Positions 7,261-14,583 of a stretch of DNA of 23,090 bases are shown here, piece by piece; the first letter of the stretch is position 1; each line of letters begins with the position of its first letter. The translations under genes and the position numbers were made by a program. Origin of the DNA: Desulfobulbaceae bacterium. Its GTDB lineage: Bacteria > Desulfobacterota > Desulfobulbia > Desulfobulbales > Desulfurivibrionaceae. Under the pieces are notes generated by a model. That model was not told the origin of the DNA. It did not search any database and saw only the letters and a program-made list of their open reading frames with translations. The stretch is from positions 1-23,090 of the forward strand of contig PWOG01000256.1 of NCBI GenBank assembly GCA_003557565.1. Reading direction: 5' to 3'.

Positions 7261-8634
7261 TTATGCTGCGCCAGCCCTGCCGCGCAGGCTGTGGCGGCAC
7301 GCTTCTTCCAGATGAACTTGGAGCACTTGGCCGGGGATTAGTTGCCGATCGCAAACAAAGTTGACGATCCGGTTGCAAGGGGTACGGCCGCTCCACTGCT
7401 CAGCGTCGTTTTTACTGCGCCCCTCCACCATCACTTCCACCGCGTGGCCGACCATGGCCGCGCTGATCTCCCCACTGATCTCCTCGAGCTGCGCCTGGAG
7501 CCTTGCCAGGCGCTCACTTTTGACCTCTTCTGGCACCTGATCGGGAAAATCGGCCGCAGCGGCATTTGGTCGACCGGAGAATTTAAACGAAAAAGCAGAG
7601 CTATATCGCACATAGTTAACAAGTTCCATGGTCGCCGCGAAATCCTCTTCGGTCTCCCCGGGAAAACCGACGATGATGTCGGTGGAAATGGCGATATCCG
7701 GCCGCGCCCGACGCAGTTCGGCCACCCTGGCCAGATAATCGGCCCGGGTGTACTTGCGGTTCATCCGGGCCAGAATCCGGTCGGAACCGGACTGCACCGG
7801 CAGGTGAAAATGAGGACAGAGCTTATCGATTTCGGCAAAACAACGGATCAACTCCGGCGACAGGTCCTTGGGGTGCGAAGTGGTGAAACGCAACCGCCGG
7901 ATTCCCTCCAGCGCCGCAATTTCCCGCAACAGAGCAGGAAAATCCATGACCCGGTCGTTTTCCCCGGCGTTTATCCCCCCGGTTCCGGCGGCTTGCCGAT
8001 CCCGACCGTAGGAGTTGACGTTCTGGCCCAGCAGGGTGACTTCCCGAACTCCGTGGTCAGCCAGATGGCGCACCTCGGCGATGATATCCTCCGGCCGGCG
8101 GCTGACCTCACGGCCCCTGGTATGGGGCACCACGCAATAGGTACAGAAATTATTGCACCCCTGCATGATGGTCACAAAACGTTTGTGGGCACTGCCTTTG
8201 TTAATCTCGGGAAGGAAAGGGGGGATAACAAAATCGTCGGCCAGTCCGGTGGCGGCGGTGCGGACCGACCGCCGGCGGGCAGCGTCCACCAGTTCAGGTA
8301 AACGATAGATATTCTGGGGGCCGATCACCAGATCCAGGTAGGGCATTTTTTTCAGCAGACTTTCACCGTCCTGCTGGGCCACGCAACCGGCCATGGCGAT
8401 AACCAGGGAGGGCCGGCGCTCCTTGAGCTTCCGGTAACCGCCCAGCAGGCTGTAGGCCTTCTGGGCGGCCTTGCCCCGGATGCTGCAGGTGTTGATCACG
8501 ATGCAGTCGGCGTCCTCGGGCCGGGATGTTTCCACGTAGGCGGACTGACCCAGGAGTTGGGCCATGATTTCCGAGTCACGCTCGTTCATCTGGCAGCCAA
8601 AGGTTTCGATATAAAAATTTCTGGTTTCAGTCAT
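7261..8634 (-). CDS. miaB: tRNA-2-methylthio-N6-dimethylallyladenosine synthase
   Basis: 457-aa methylthiotransferase that adds the 2-methylthio group to i6A37 of tRNAs, completing the work begun by MiaA, whose gene is about 5 kb upstream on the same strand. The N-terminal UPF0004 domain carries Cys14, Cys50 and Cys84 (auxiliary 4Fe-4S cluster). The radical SAM motif GCNNFCTYC gives Cys160, Cys164, Cys167 with the family-typical VVPHTRGRE after it. A C-terminal TRAM domain follows (about 375-445). Length and all six cysteines are as expected for MiaB; RimO and MtaB are less likely because of the FGCQMNERDSE start. No strong Shine-Dalgarno precedes the ATG; a 10-bp palindrome TTGTTAACAA lies at 8641-8650. 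Confidence 0.95.
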   Translation of the reverse strand: MTETRNFYIETFGCQMNERDSEIMAQLLGQSAYVETSRPEDADCIVINTCSIRGKAAQKAYSLLGGYRKLKERRPSLVIAMAGCVAQQDGESLLKKMPYLDLVIGPQNIYRLPELVDAARRRSVRTAATGLADDFVIPPFLPEINKGSAHKRFVTIMQGCNNFCTYCVVPHTRGREVSRRPEDIIAEVRHLADHGVREVTLLGQNVNSYGRDRQAAGTGGINAGENDRVMDFPALLREIAALEGIRRLRFTTSHPKDLSPELIRCFAEIDKLCPHFHLPVQSGSDRILARMNRKYTRADYLARVAELRRARPDIAISTDIIVGFPGETEEDFAATMELVNYVRYSSAFSFKFSGRPNAAAADFPDQVPEEVKSERLARLQAQLEEISGEISAAMVGHAVEVMVEGRSKNDAEQWSGRTPCNRIVNFVCDRQLIPGQVLQVHLEEACRHSLRGRAGAA

Positions 8635-8750
8635 TTATATTTGTTAACAAATCACTTTAAGTTTGCAGTTTAACCAATTTCACCCAAAGGATTAAACTTG
8701 TTTCTTAACTATCTGTTTTTGTGCGTTTGGTTGCCAAAATACAGCACAAA

Positions 8751-8993
8751 TCAATGATATCGTTGAACATCAACGGGAACAAGGGTCAGATGGTCGGGCA
8801 GGGCACCCAGCATTTCTTCCACTTCCACCGTGTTGCCCTCCGGATAGCGCAAGGCCACCAGACCCTGTTTTTCATCAACAGTAGTCAGTATCGCCAGATT
8901 ATCGCAAGCCTCCAGCAAAGACCGAAAAAAGCCGATTTTGTCGGCAGATATAGTCAAGGTTTTAATAATAAAAACAAGGTTTTGCTTTTGCAT
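8751..8993 (-). CDS. Small DUF4911-like protein
   Basis: 80-aa soluble protein starting at ATG 8993 (a TTG at 8999 would add two residues). Features recalled for the DUF4911 family are visible: a beta strand, then KIGFFRSLLEACDNLAILTTVDEKQGLVALRYP, then an acidic helix VEVEEMLGAL. Proteins of this kind are small and of unknown function. The gene sits between purB (34-base gap) and miaB (117-base gap) on the same strand, so it is probably co-transcribed with purB. Codon use and composition are similar to neighbours. The family call is from memory of its pattern, so moderate confidence. Confidence 0.6.
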   Translation of the reverse strand: MQKQNLVFIIKTLTISADKIGFFRSLLEACDNLAILTTVDEKQGLVALRYPEGNTVEVEEMLGALPDHLTLVPVDVQRYH

Positions 8994-9027
8994 AATCAAT
9001 CAGTGTAATCCAGAAAACGCTTACGCC

Positions 9028-10473
9028 TTATACTTTAAGGCTGCTGTCCATGTCGCCCAGCAGGTTGCGGTAACGGGCCAGGCGGGGTTCCACTTCTTCG
9101 ACCAGGAACTCATCGGTCTGGGCCTCGGCCCGGCCGGTGAATTCAGCGGGATTGGCCAGCATAGCCTCCAGTTCCTCCAGGGCAAAGGGCATGGCCGGGT
9201 CGGCGGCCAGACGGGCCAGCAGATCGTTGTCGCCGCCTTCCTCTTTGACCTGTTTTCCCGCCGCCACCGAATGTTTTTTCACCACCTCGTGCATCTCCTG
9301 ACGGCTGCCCCCCTTGCGAACCGCCGCCATCAGGATCTTCTCGGTGGCCATAAAGGGTAGCTCCTGGCGCAGGTGCCTTTCAATTTGCTTCGGATAAACA
9401 ACCATATCCGATGTAATATTCACGTACAACCTTAGTATGGCGTCGGCCAGGAGAAAGGCCTGGGGTATGTCCATGCGGCGAATGGCCGAATCGTCCAGGG
9501 TGCGCTCAAACCACTGGTTGGCGTAGGTGGCGTAGAAATCCGGCACCAGACCCATGAGCTTGCGGGCCAGGCCGGTCATTCTTTCCGAGCGCATGGGATT
9601 GCGCTTATAGGCCATGGCCGAACTGCCCACCTGATTCTTGGCAAAAGGTTCCTCCTGAACCTTGAGGTTTGAGAGCAGCCGCAGATCAACAGCGAATTTG
9701 TGGGCCGAGGCGGCGATTCCGGCCAGGACCTCGGCGATCTTGACATCCAGCTTGCGGCTGTAGGTCTGCCCGGTAACCGGAAAAACATCGGAAAAACCAA
9801 GTTTTTTTGCCACCAGTTGATCCAGTTGTCGAACTTTTTGATGATCTCCCTCAAACAGCTCCAGGAAGGTGGCCTGGGTGCCCACCGTACCCTTGGCGCC
9901 CCGGGCCTTGATCTGGCCCTCCAGCCATTCGACGGCCTCGAGATCCATGAGCAGATCCTGGAGATACAGGGTGTGCCGCTTGCCCACCGTGGTCGGCTGG
10001 GCCGGCTGGTAGTGGGTGTAGCCCAGGGTGGCCAGCTTTTTGTGCTTACGGCAGAAAGCGGCAAGGTTGGCAATAACCTGGAGCAGGGCTTTTTTTACCA
10101 GCTCCAGGGCCTGTTTCTGCAGCAGCAGATCAGTGTTGCAGCCGACAAACTGGGAGGTGGCCCCCAGATGGATGATGGGCTCGGCGGTGGGACACTGTTG
10201 CCCGTAAGCATACACATGGGCCATGACATCATGGCGGAGTTCCTTTTCTTTTTCCGCCGCCAGCTCGAAATCAATATCCGTGGCGTTTTTTCTTAATTCC
10301 TCGAGCATGGGAGCGGTCACCAGGTCATCGAGTCCCAGTTCATGCTGGGCCTCGGCCAGGGCGATCCAGCAGCGCCGCCAGGTGGTAAACTTGCTGCGCT
10401 CGGAAAACAGGGCCTGCATTTCCGGGCTGGTGTAACGGCTTACCAGGGGCTCCTGGTAAATCTCACGGTTCAT
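9028..10473 (-). CDS. purB: Adenylosuccinate lyase
   Basis: 481-aa member of the fumarase/aspartase superfamily. It cleaves SAICAR to AICAR plus fumarate and adenylosuccinate to AMP plus fumarate in purine synthesis. The superfamily signature SSAMAYKRNP is at residues 284-293 in the flexible catalytic loop; the general-acid region GYTHYQPAQPTTVGKR (His154) and EPIIHLGATSQFV near 98-110 are intact. Its length and start (YTSPEMQALFSERSKFTTWRRCW) match the longer PurB subgroup that includes vertebrate ADSL rather than the B. subtilis type. GGAG precedes the ATG by about eight bases. It is the first gene after a 483-base gap that ends the recJ transcript, so it probably has its own promoter, driving purB-DUF4911-miaB. 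Confidence 0.95.
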   Translation of the reverse strand: MNREIYQEPLVSRYTSPEMQALFSERSKFTTWRRCWIALAEAQHELGLDDLVTAPMLEELRKNATDIDFELAAEKEKELRHDVMAHVYAYGQQCPTAEPIIHLGATSQFVGCNTDLLLQKQALELVKKALLQVIANLAAFCRKHKKLATLGYTHYQPAQPTTVGKRHTLYLQDLLMDLEAVEWLEGQIKARGAKGTVGTQATFLELFEGDHQKVRQLDQLVAKKLGFSDVFPVTGQTYSRKLDVKIAEVLAGIAASAHKFAVDLRLLSNLKVQEEPFAKNQVGSSAMAYKRNPMRSERMTGLARKLMGLVPDFYATYANQWFERTLDDSAIRRMDIPQAFLLADAILRLYVNITSDMVVYPKQIERHLRQELPFMATEKILMAAVRKGGSRQEMHEVVKKHSVAAGKQVKEEGGDNDLLARLAADPAMPFALEELEAMLANPAEFTGRAEAQTDEFLVEEVEPRLARYRNLLGDMDSSLKV

Positions 10474-10631
10474 TATGGATCTCCACTTTACTGATTAACT
10501 TTTTGAATTAACGATGTTGTTCTGCATACAGCACGGTTTTTGGCAAATTTTGCAGGTTGCCCGCAAAGGCCCCATTTGTACCAGAAATTTCAGTAAAATG
10601 CTTGCTAAACCGCCAGTTCCAGCCGGGCAAA

Positions 10632-10709
10632 CGCACGGGGTGCCGCCTGTAGCCGCGATCACGCCGTCACGTACCCCAAAACGGCGATCACGCCGGCTCA
10701 CGTACCGAT
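10632..10709 (-). repeat. Degenerate fragment of the dispersed repeat, copy E
   Basis: The segment 10684-10709 matches 20061-20086 (inside copy D) at 23 of 26 positions, including an exact shared GCCGGCTCACGTAC (10692-10705 and 20069-20082). A second, shorter version GCGATCACGCCGTCACGTAC lies just before it at 10655-10674, so the motif is tandemly duplicated. An upstream CACGGGGTGCCGC resembles the arms of the family. It occupies the middle of the 483-base purB-recJ gap, where no gene was found. Confidence 0.5.
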
Positions 10710-10885
10710 AAAGGCATCGCCGTCAGGGTTTTTCCGCAATCTTAAAAAAACACTTTTCCAGCCTGCCAAGTTCTTCAATTGGTACCACTCAAGGGGTGGC
10801 AAATCAAGGCCGTCGCTTTCCCGGTTGTACCACATTATTTTTCAATGTCGCATAATGTATATTATGTATAGTTTGTTTATAAACG

Positions 10886-10940
10886 AAAAATCAGGCGGTT
10901 GGTTAAAGGCTCAAAAAATATGGAGCCTCCCAACCCGCCT
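10886..10940 (-). terminator. Intrinsic terminator after recJ
   Basis: Read on the minus strand, AGGCGGGTTGG (10940-10930) pairs with CCAACCGCCT (10902-10893, one bulge), with an inner stem GGCTC/GAGCC, followed by GATTTTTC (TTTTT at 10890-10886). It lies 17 bases after the recJ stop and matches a strong rho-independent terminator. Just beyond it are AT-rich palindromes, CATAAT-gtat-ATTATG at 10851-10866 and GTTTATAAAC at 10875-10884. Confidence 0.7.
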
Positions 10941-10956
10941 TTTGGCGATCAGCTAC

Positions 10957-12735
10957 TCAGGTTGTCGGAATGATGGATTTTGCTTGAAGCTGCCAGGACA
11001 CCCGGCCCCGGTAGATGTTGCGGCGCAGCTTAAAGATCAGCTCCACCGCTTCATGGTTGTGATGAACTCCGGCGTCGCCATAACCAAAGGCGATCCCTGG
11101 AAGATTGAGATCCCGTTGTTGCCAGCGGAAACGCAGATGGTTGCTGCCCACCACTCCGGCCTGGGCCAGCGGCCCCTGGACCCGGAAAAGCGGCTCCGGG
11201 TTGCCCGGGCCGAAAGGTTCCAGCAGATGGTAAGAACTGGTCAACCCCGCATCGATTCGACCGTCGGCGAAATACCAGTCCACGGTGATGGCGGGTTTTT
11301 CCGGCATAACGGCCAGTTGCCGCCCGATTTCCTGATCAAGGCGCCGCCGGAAGGCCTCCAGGTTGTCCCGGTGCAGGCTGAGCCCCAGCGCCGCCGCATG
11401 GCCGCCGCAGTCCTGCAGCAGATCGCGGCAGGCATCCACCGCCGTCAGCAGATCCAGCCCTTCAATACTGCGGCCGGAACCCTTGAGCGATTCCTCGTTT
11501 TCCCGGCCCAGCAGGATCACCGGCAGGTTGAAGTCCTCCTGCAGGCGGGTGGCGGCGATACCCAGCACCCCGTGATGCCAGTCATCGTCGGCCAGAACCA
11601 AAACGCTGCGGTTTTCCCCGGCCGTGGCCAGGGCCTGTTCCCGGGCCTGCCGGTAAACCTGGTCGCTCAACTCCCGGCGCCAACGGTTCAGGTCCTCCAG
11701 TTCCCCGGCCAGGACTCCGGCTTCGGCGCAATCCCCGGTAACCAACAGTCGAAAGGCGGTTTCCGGGGTGGCCACCCGGCCCGCCGCATTAAGCCTCGGG
11801 GCCAGGACAAAGGAGATATCTTCCGGGTAAAGCGCCCTTTTCCCGCCACCGGTACCTTTGGCCCCGCCGCCGTGGATGTCGGCGCTTTCGGCCAGGGCCG
11901 CCAGCCCCGGCCGAAAGCCGGCCTGCATAACCTCCAGCCCGGCCCGCACCAGAATCCGGTTGATTCCTTGCAGGGAAACCATGTCGGCCACCGTTCCCAG
12001 GGCCACCAGGTCCAGATATTCCTTGAGATTGGGTGGTTCATCTTTGCCGAAGAATCCCTCCCCGGTCAGCTGGCGCCTCAAACCCATCAGCAGATAAAAG
12101 GCCACCCCGACCCCGGCCAGGTTCTTGCACGGAAAGGGGCAGCCCCGCTGGTGGGGGTTGAGAATGGCGGCGGCGGGAGGCAGGGTGGACGAAGGCCGGT
12201 GATGATCGGTGATGATCACCGTGTATCCCAGTTCCTGGGCGGCGGCCAGGGCACGGTGGTCGGTGATCCCGCAGTCCACGGTGATCAGCAACGGCCGGGC
12301 GGCGGGCCCGAGGTTCTCCCGGAACTGGGCCAACAGGTGTTCATGGACCCCGTAGCCGTCTTCCAGGCGATGGGGCAGCAGATAATGAACCTGCTTACAG
12401 CCCAGATTTTTCAGGAAATGATAAATCACTGCCCCGGCGCTCAGGCCATCGACGTCATAATCGGCGTAAACCACAATGGGCTGTCGGCTGCCGAGGGCCC
12501 CCACCACCAGTTCCACCGCCCGGGCCATCCCCAGCATCAGATCGGGATCCGGCAGATCGGCCAAACTGGGATGCAAAAAGCTCTGGATTCCAGGCTCATC
12601 GGTGTGACCCCGGCGCAGCAGAACGGCCACCAGGGCTTCCGGCAGCCCCAGGCTGGTGGCCAGACGGCGGCAATGGGCGGGATCCGGCTGCTCCCCCTCC
12701 CCTTTTTCCCGGCCGGTTGGCGGCATATACATCAT
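10957..12735 (-). CDS. recJ: Single-stranded-DNA-specific exonuclease RecJ
   Basis: 592-aa 5'-3' single-strand DNA exonuclease of the DHH phosphoesterase family, used in RecF-pathway recombination and in mismatch and base-excision repair. Metal-binding motifs are present: VYADYDVDGLSAG at residues 89-101 (motif I), VDCGITDH at 153-160, IITDHHRP at 174-181 (DHH), and VALGTVADMV further on. The DHHA1 domain shows DDWHHGVLGIAATRLQEDFN, and the C-terminal OB fold includes LEPFGPGNPEPLF. Length is as in E. coli RecJ. The ATG overlaps the stop of pgsA by four bases (ATGA), indicating translational coupling in the miaA-pgsA-recJ operon. An intrinsic terminator follows immediately. Confidence 0.95.
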   Translation of the reverse strand: MMYMPPTGREKGEGEQPDPAHCRRLATSLGLPEALVAVLLRRGHTDEPGIQSFLHPSLADLPDPDLMLGMARAVELVVGALGSRQPIVVYADYDVDGLSAGAVIYHFLKNLGCKQVHYLLPHRLEDGYGVHEHLLAQFRENLGPAARPLLITVDCGITDHRALAAAQELGYTVIITDHHRPSSTLPPAAAILNPHQRGCPFPCKNLAGVGVAFYLLMGLRRQLTGEGFFGKDEPPNLKEYLDLVALGTVADMVSLQGINRILVRAGLEVMQAGFRPGLAALAESADIHGGGAKGTGGGKRALYPEDISFVLAPRLNAAGRVATPETAFRLLVTGDCAEAGVLAGELEDLNRWRRELSDQVYRQAREQALATAGENRSVLVLADDDWHHGVLGIAATRLQEDFNLPVILLGRENEESLKGSGRSIEGLDLLTAVDACRDLLQDCGGHAAALGLSLHRDNLEAFRRRLDQEIGRQLAVMPEKPAITVDWYFADGRIDAGLTSSYHLLEPFGPGNPEPLFRVQGPLAQAGVVGSNHLRFRWQQRDLNLPGIAFGYGDAGVHHNHEAVELIFKLRRNIYRGRVSWQLQAKSIIPTT

Positions 12736-13316
12736 GTTTGACTTTTATCGAGCTGTTTTAATGTTTTTTTCTCTCCTTCGTCTTTCCTGTCCGTCCCCAG
12801 GGCACGAAAGCCGATAACCAGGTAATGGGCGCAGGAAAGCAGGGTCAGCAAGGCCGTCGCGGCTATCAGGTAATCACGCAGAAACAGCATGAACAGCAGG
12901 TACTCGAGCCCCAGAAAGTAAACCACGGTCAGTATCTGAAAAACGGTGGTCAGTTTGCTGGTATAAGTAGGTTCGATCTTGATTTGACTATCGCTCAAAA
13001 CCAGGATGGCAAAGCCGGTGATGATGATCAGGTCGCGGCTGACCACCAGGACCGTGAGCCATTGGGGAATCACCCCGAGCACCGCCAGGAGGACAAAGGT
13101 GGTGACCAGCAGCGCCTTGTCGGCAATGGGATCGAGAATGGCCCCCAACCGGGTTTTCTGGTTGAGCAGCCGGGCGAGAAAGCCGTCCAGGCCGTCGCTG
13201 ATCCCGGCAACGATAAAGACCAGCAGGGCATAATTATATTGCTCTTCCAGCAGAAAGATGGCCAACAGGGGGACCAGCAGGATACGCAGAACCGAGATCA
13301 GGTTGGGAATATTCAT
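12732..13316 (-). CDS. pgsA: CDP-diacylglycerol-glycerol-3-phosphate 3-phosphatidyltransferase
   Basis: 194-aa integral inner-membrane enzyme of the CDP-alcohol phosphatidyltransferase family; it makes phosphatidylglycerol phosphate, the precursor of phosphatidylglycerol and cardiolipin. The signature D-G-x2-A-R-x8-G-x3-D-x3-D type motif is read as Asp41, Gly42, Asp44, Gly45, Ala48, Arg49, Gly58, Asp62 and Asp66. Hydrophobic segments near 6-22, 28-40, 68-84, 86-105, 120-140 and 145-170 fit six membrane helices. The start MNIPNLISVLRILLVPL is typical of PgsA. The ATG overlaps the stop of miaA by four bases, and its own stop overlaps recJ the same way. The last ~20 residues are charged and variable. 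Confidence 0.92.
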   Translation of the reverse strand: MNIPNLISVLRILLVPLLAIFLLEEQYNYALLVFIVAGISDGLDGFLARLLNQKTRLGAILDPIADKALLVTTFVLLAVLGVIPQWLTVLVVSRDLIIITGFAILVLSDSQIKIEPTYTSKLTTVFQILTVVYFLGLEYLLFMLFLRDYLIAATALLTLLSCAHYLVIGFRALGTDRKDEGEKKTLKQLDKSQT

Positions 13317-14260
13317 AAAGTTTGCTCAATAAACCCTTTAATTGACGTTAAATCTTCTGGGGCGCACCATTGAAGGCCCGGAGTGCGCCGAAACCAGGTG
13401 AGCTGCCGCTTGGCATAGCGCCGGGTGTCGCGGGCCATCAGCTCCCGGGCCTGGTCCAGGGAGCTGATTCCCTCTAGGTATTGTATAATGTGACGATAAC
13501 CGATGGCCTGCATGGGCGCCAGCTCCGGACCGTATCCCCGCGCCAGCAATGACCGTACCTCCTCGATCAGGCCTTGGTCCAGCATGCTTTCCACCCGGCG
13601 GTCAATCCGTTCATACAAGATATCCCGCCGGCAGGCAAGCCCGATCACCGGCACCCCGGCGGGCAGCAGCGCCTCCTGTTGGCCGCGTTGCAGGTGTTCC
13701 GACCAGGTTGTGCCGGTGTGGTAAAAAATTTCCAAAGCCCGCAGCAGGCGCTGGTTATCGTGGGGATGAATCCGCCGGGCCGATTCGGGATCCAGCCGTT
13801 TAAGCTCGTCATACAAGGCCTCCCGGCCTTCGGTTTCCAGGCGCCGGTGCAAGGCGGCTCGCAACTGCTCATCCCGGTCACCCATTGTAAAAATACCCTG
13901 CCGCAGTCCCCGCAGGTACAGGCCGGTGCCGCCGGTGAACAGCGCCGCCTTCCCCCGGCCCTGGATATCCGCCAGGGCGGTGGCGGCATCGTCCAGGAAA
14001 CGGGCCAGGGAATACTCTTCATCGGGGTCGACGATGTCGATAAGATGATGGGGCACCTGGCGAAGTTCTTCCCGGGAAGGCTTGGCGGTGCCGATATCGA
14101 GATAACGGTAAACCTGCATGGAGTCAACGCTGATAATCTCGGCGTTGTAAAGACGGGCCAGTTCCAGGGCCAGGGCAGTTTTGCCCACCGCCGTGGGACC
14201 GACCAGACAGAAAACGGTTGTTGGCTGCGGATTTTTTCTGTAAATTCCCAATTCTTTCAC
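13313..14260 (-). CDS. miaA: tRNA dimethylallyltransferase
   Basis: DMAPP:tRNA transferase that prenylates A37 of tRNAs reading UNN codons; product i6A37 is the substrate of MiaB, also encoded here. The P-loop CLVGPTAVGKTALALELA lies near the start, then ISVDSMQVYRYLDIGTAKP, VPHHLIDIVDP, FTGGTGLYLRGL, and YAKRQLTWFR near the C-terminus, all standard for MiaA. I chose GTG at 14260 (315 aa, usual length); an in-frame GTG at 14359 would add 33 residues with no family similarity, part of them encoded inside the dispersed repeat, and a TTG at 14251 is also possible. First gene of the miaA-pgsA-recJ operon, divergent from serC across about 320 bases. Confidence 0.93.
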   Translation of the reverse strand: MKELGIYRKNPQPTTVFCLVGPTAVGKTALALELARLYNAEIISVDSMQVYRYLDIGTAKPSREELRQVPHHLIDIVDPDEEYSLARFLDDAATALADIQGRGKAALFTGGTGLYLRGLRQGIFTMGDRDEQLRAALHRRLETEGREALYDELKRLDPESARRIHPHDNQRLLRALEIFYHTGTTWSEHLQRGQQEALLPAGVPVIGLACRRDILYERIDRRVESMLDQGLIEEVRSLLARGYGPELAPMQAIGYRHIIQYLEGISSLDQARELMARDTRRYAKRQLTWFRRTPGLQWCAPEDLTSIKGFIEQTL

Positions 14261-14347
14261 TGTTTCCCATTTTTTTGTAACCGCCACCGCCACCGCCTCG
14301 ACGCCGGCTTGCGGTCGGCACTGCACGGAATACAAGTGTAAACCATG

Positions 14348-14497
14348 GTAACCGTTCACCAGGGGTACTAACTTACCGGTCTAACGAGCCGTAATCGTTC
14401 AGCAGTGCCGCAGATTCGGGTAAGCAGCCAGGCGCAGCGTACACGGGTACTCAAGCCTGGCTGATCGCCCGAAGGTGCGGTGCTGCTGAACGATTAC
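14348..14497 (+). repeat. Dispersed intergenic repeat, copy B (full-length hairpin with upstream box)
   Basis: An upstream box GTAACCGTTCACCAGGGG (14348-14365) is followed by a 107-nt long inverted repeat at 14391-14497. GTAATCGTTCAGCAG (14391-14405) pairs perfectly with CTGCTGAACGATTAC (14483-14497); inner paired blocks are CCGCA/TGCGG, TTCGGG/CCCGAA and CAGCCAGGC/GCCTGGCTG, with a ~20-nt apical loop. It fills most of the miaA-serC intergenic region and ends 86 bases before the serC start. It aligns end to end with copy D read on the minus strand. Confidence 0.75.
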
Positions 14498-14504
14498 AAA
14501 CCAT

Positions 14505-14526
14505 GCCGGTGAATATAATCACCGGC
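14505..14526 (+). promoter_or_regulatory. Hairpin with TATAAT in its loop, upstream of serC
   Basis: GCCGGTG (14505-14511) and CACCGGC (14520-14526) form a perfect 7-bp stem whose 8-base loop carries TATAAT (14514-14519). The hexamer could be the -10 box of the serC promoter, though no good -35 is seen 16-18 bases upstream. It lies 57 bases before the serC start, directly after repeat copy B. Confidence 0.3.
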
Positions 14527-14583
14527 TTTATCCTTTACGATATTTTATGTTCTACCAACCAGCAAACTGTTAAGGAGAAAAGC

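Noticed and set aside
10825..12741. Long plus-strand open frame of 638 codons
   Set aside because: It is antisense to recJ, which has complete DHH motifs; the plus-strand product is rich in Gly, Gln, Pro and His, typical of a shadow frame in GC-rich DNA.
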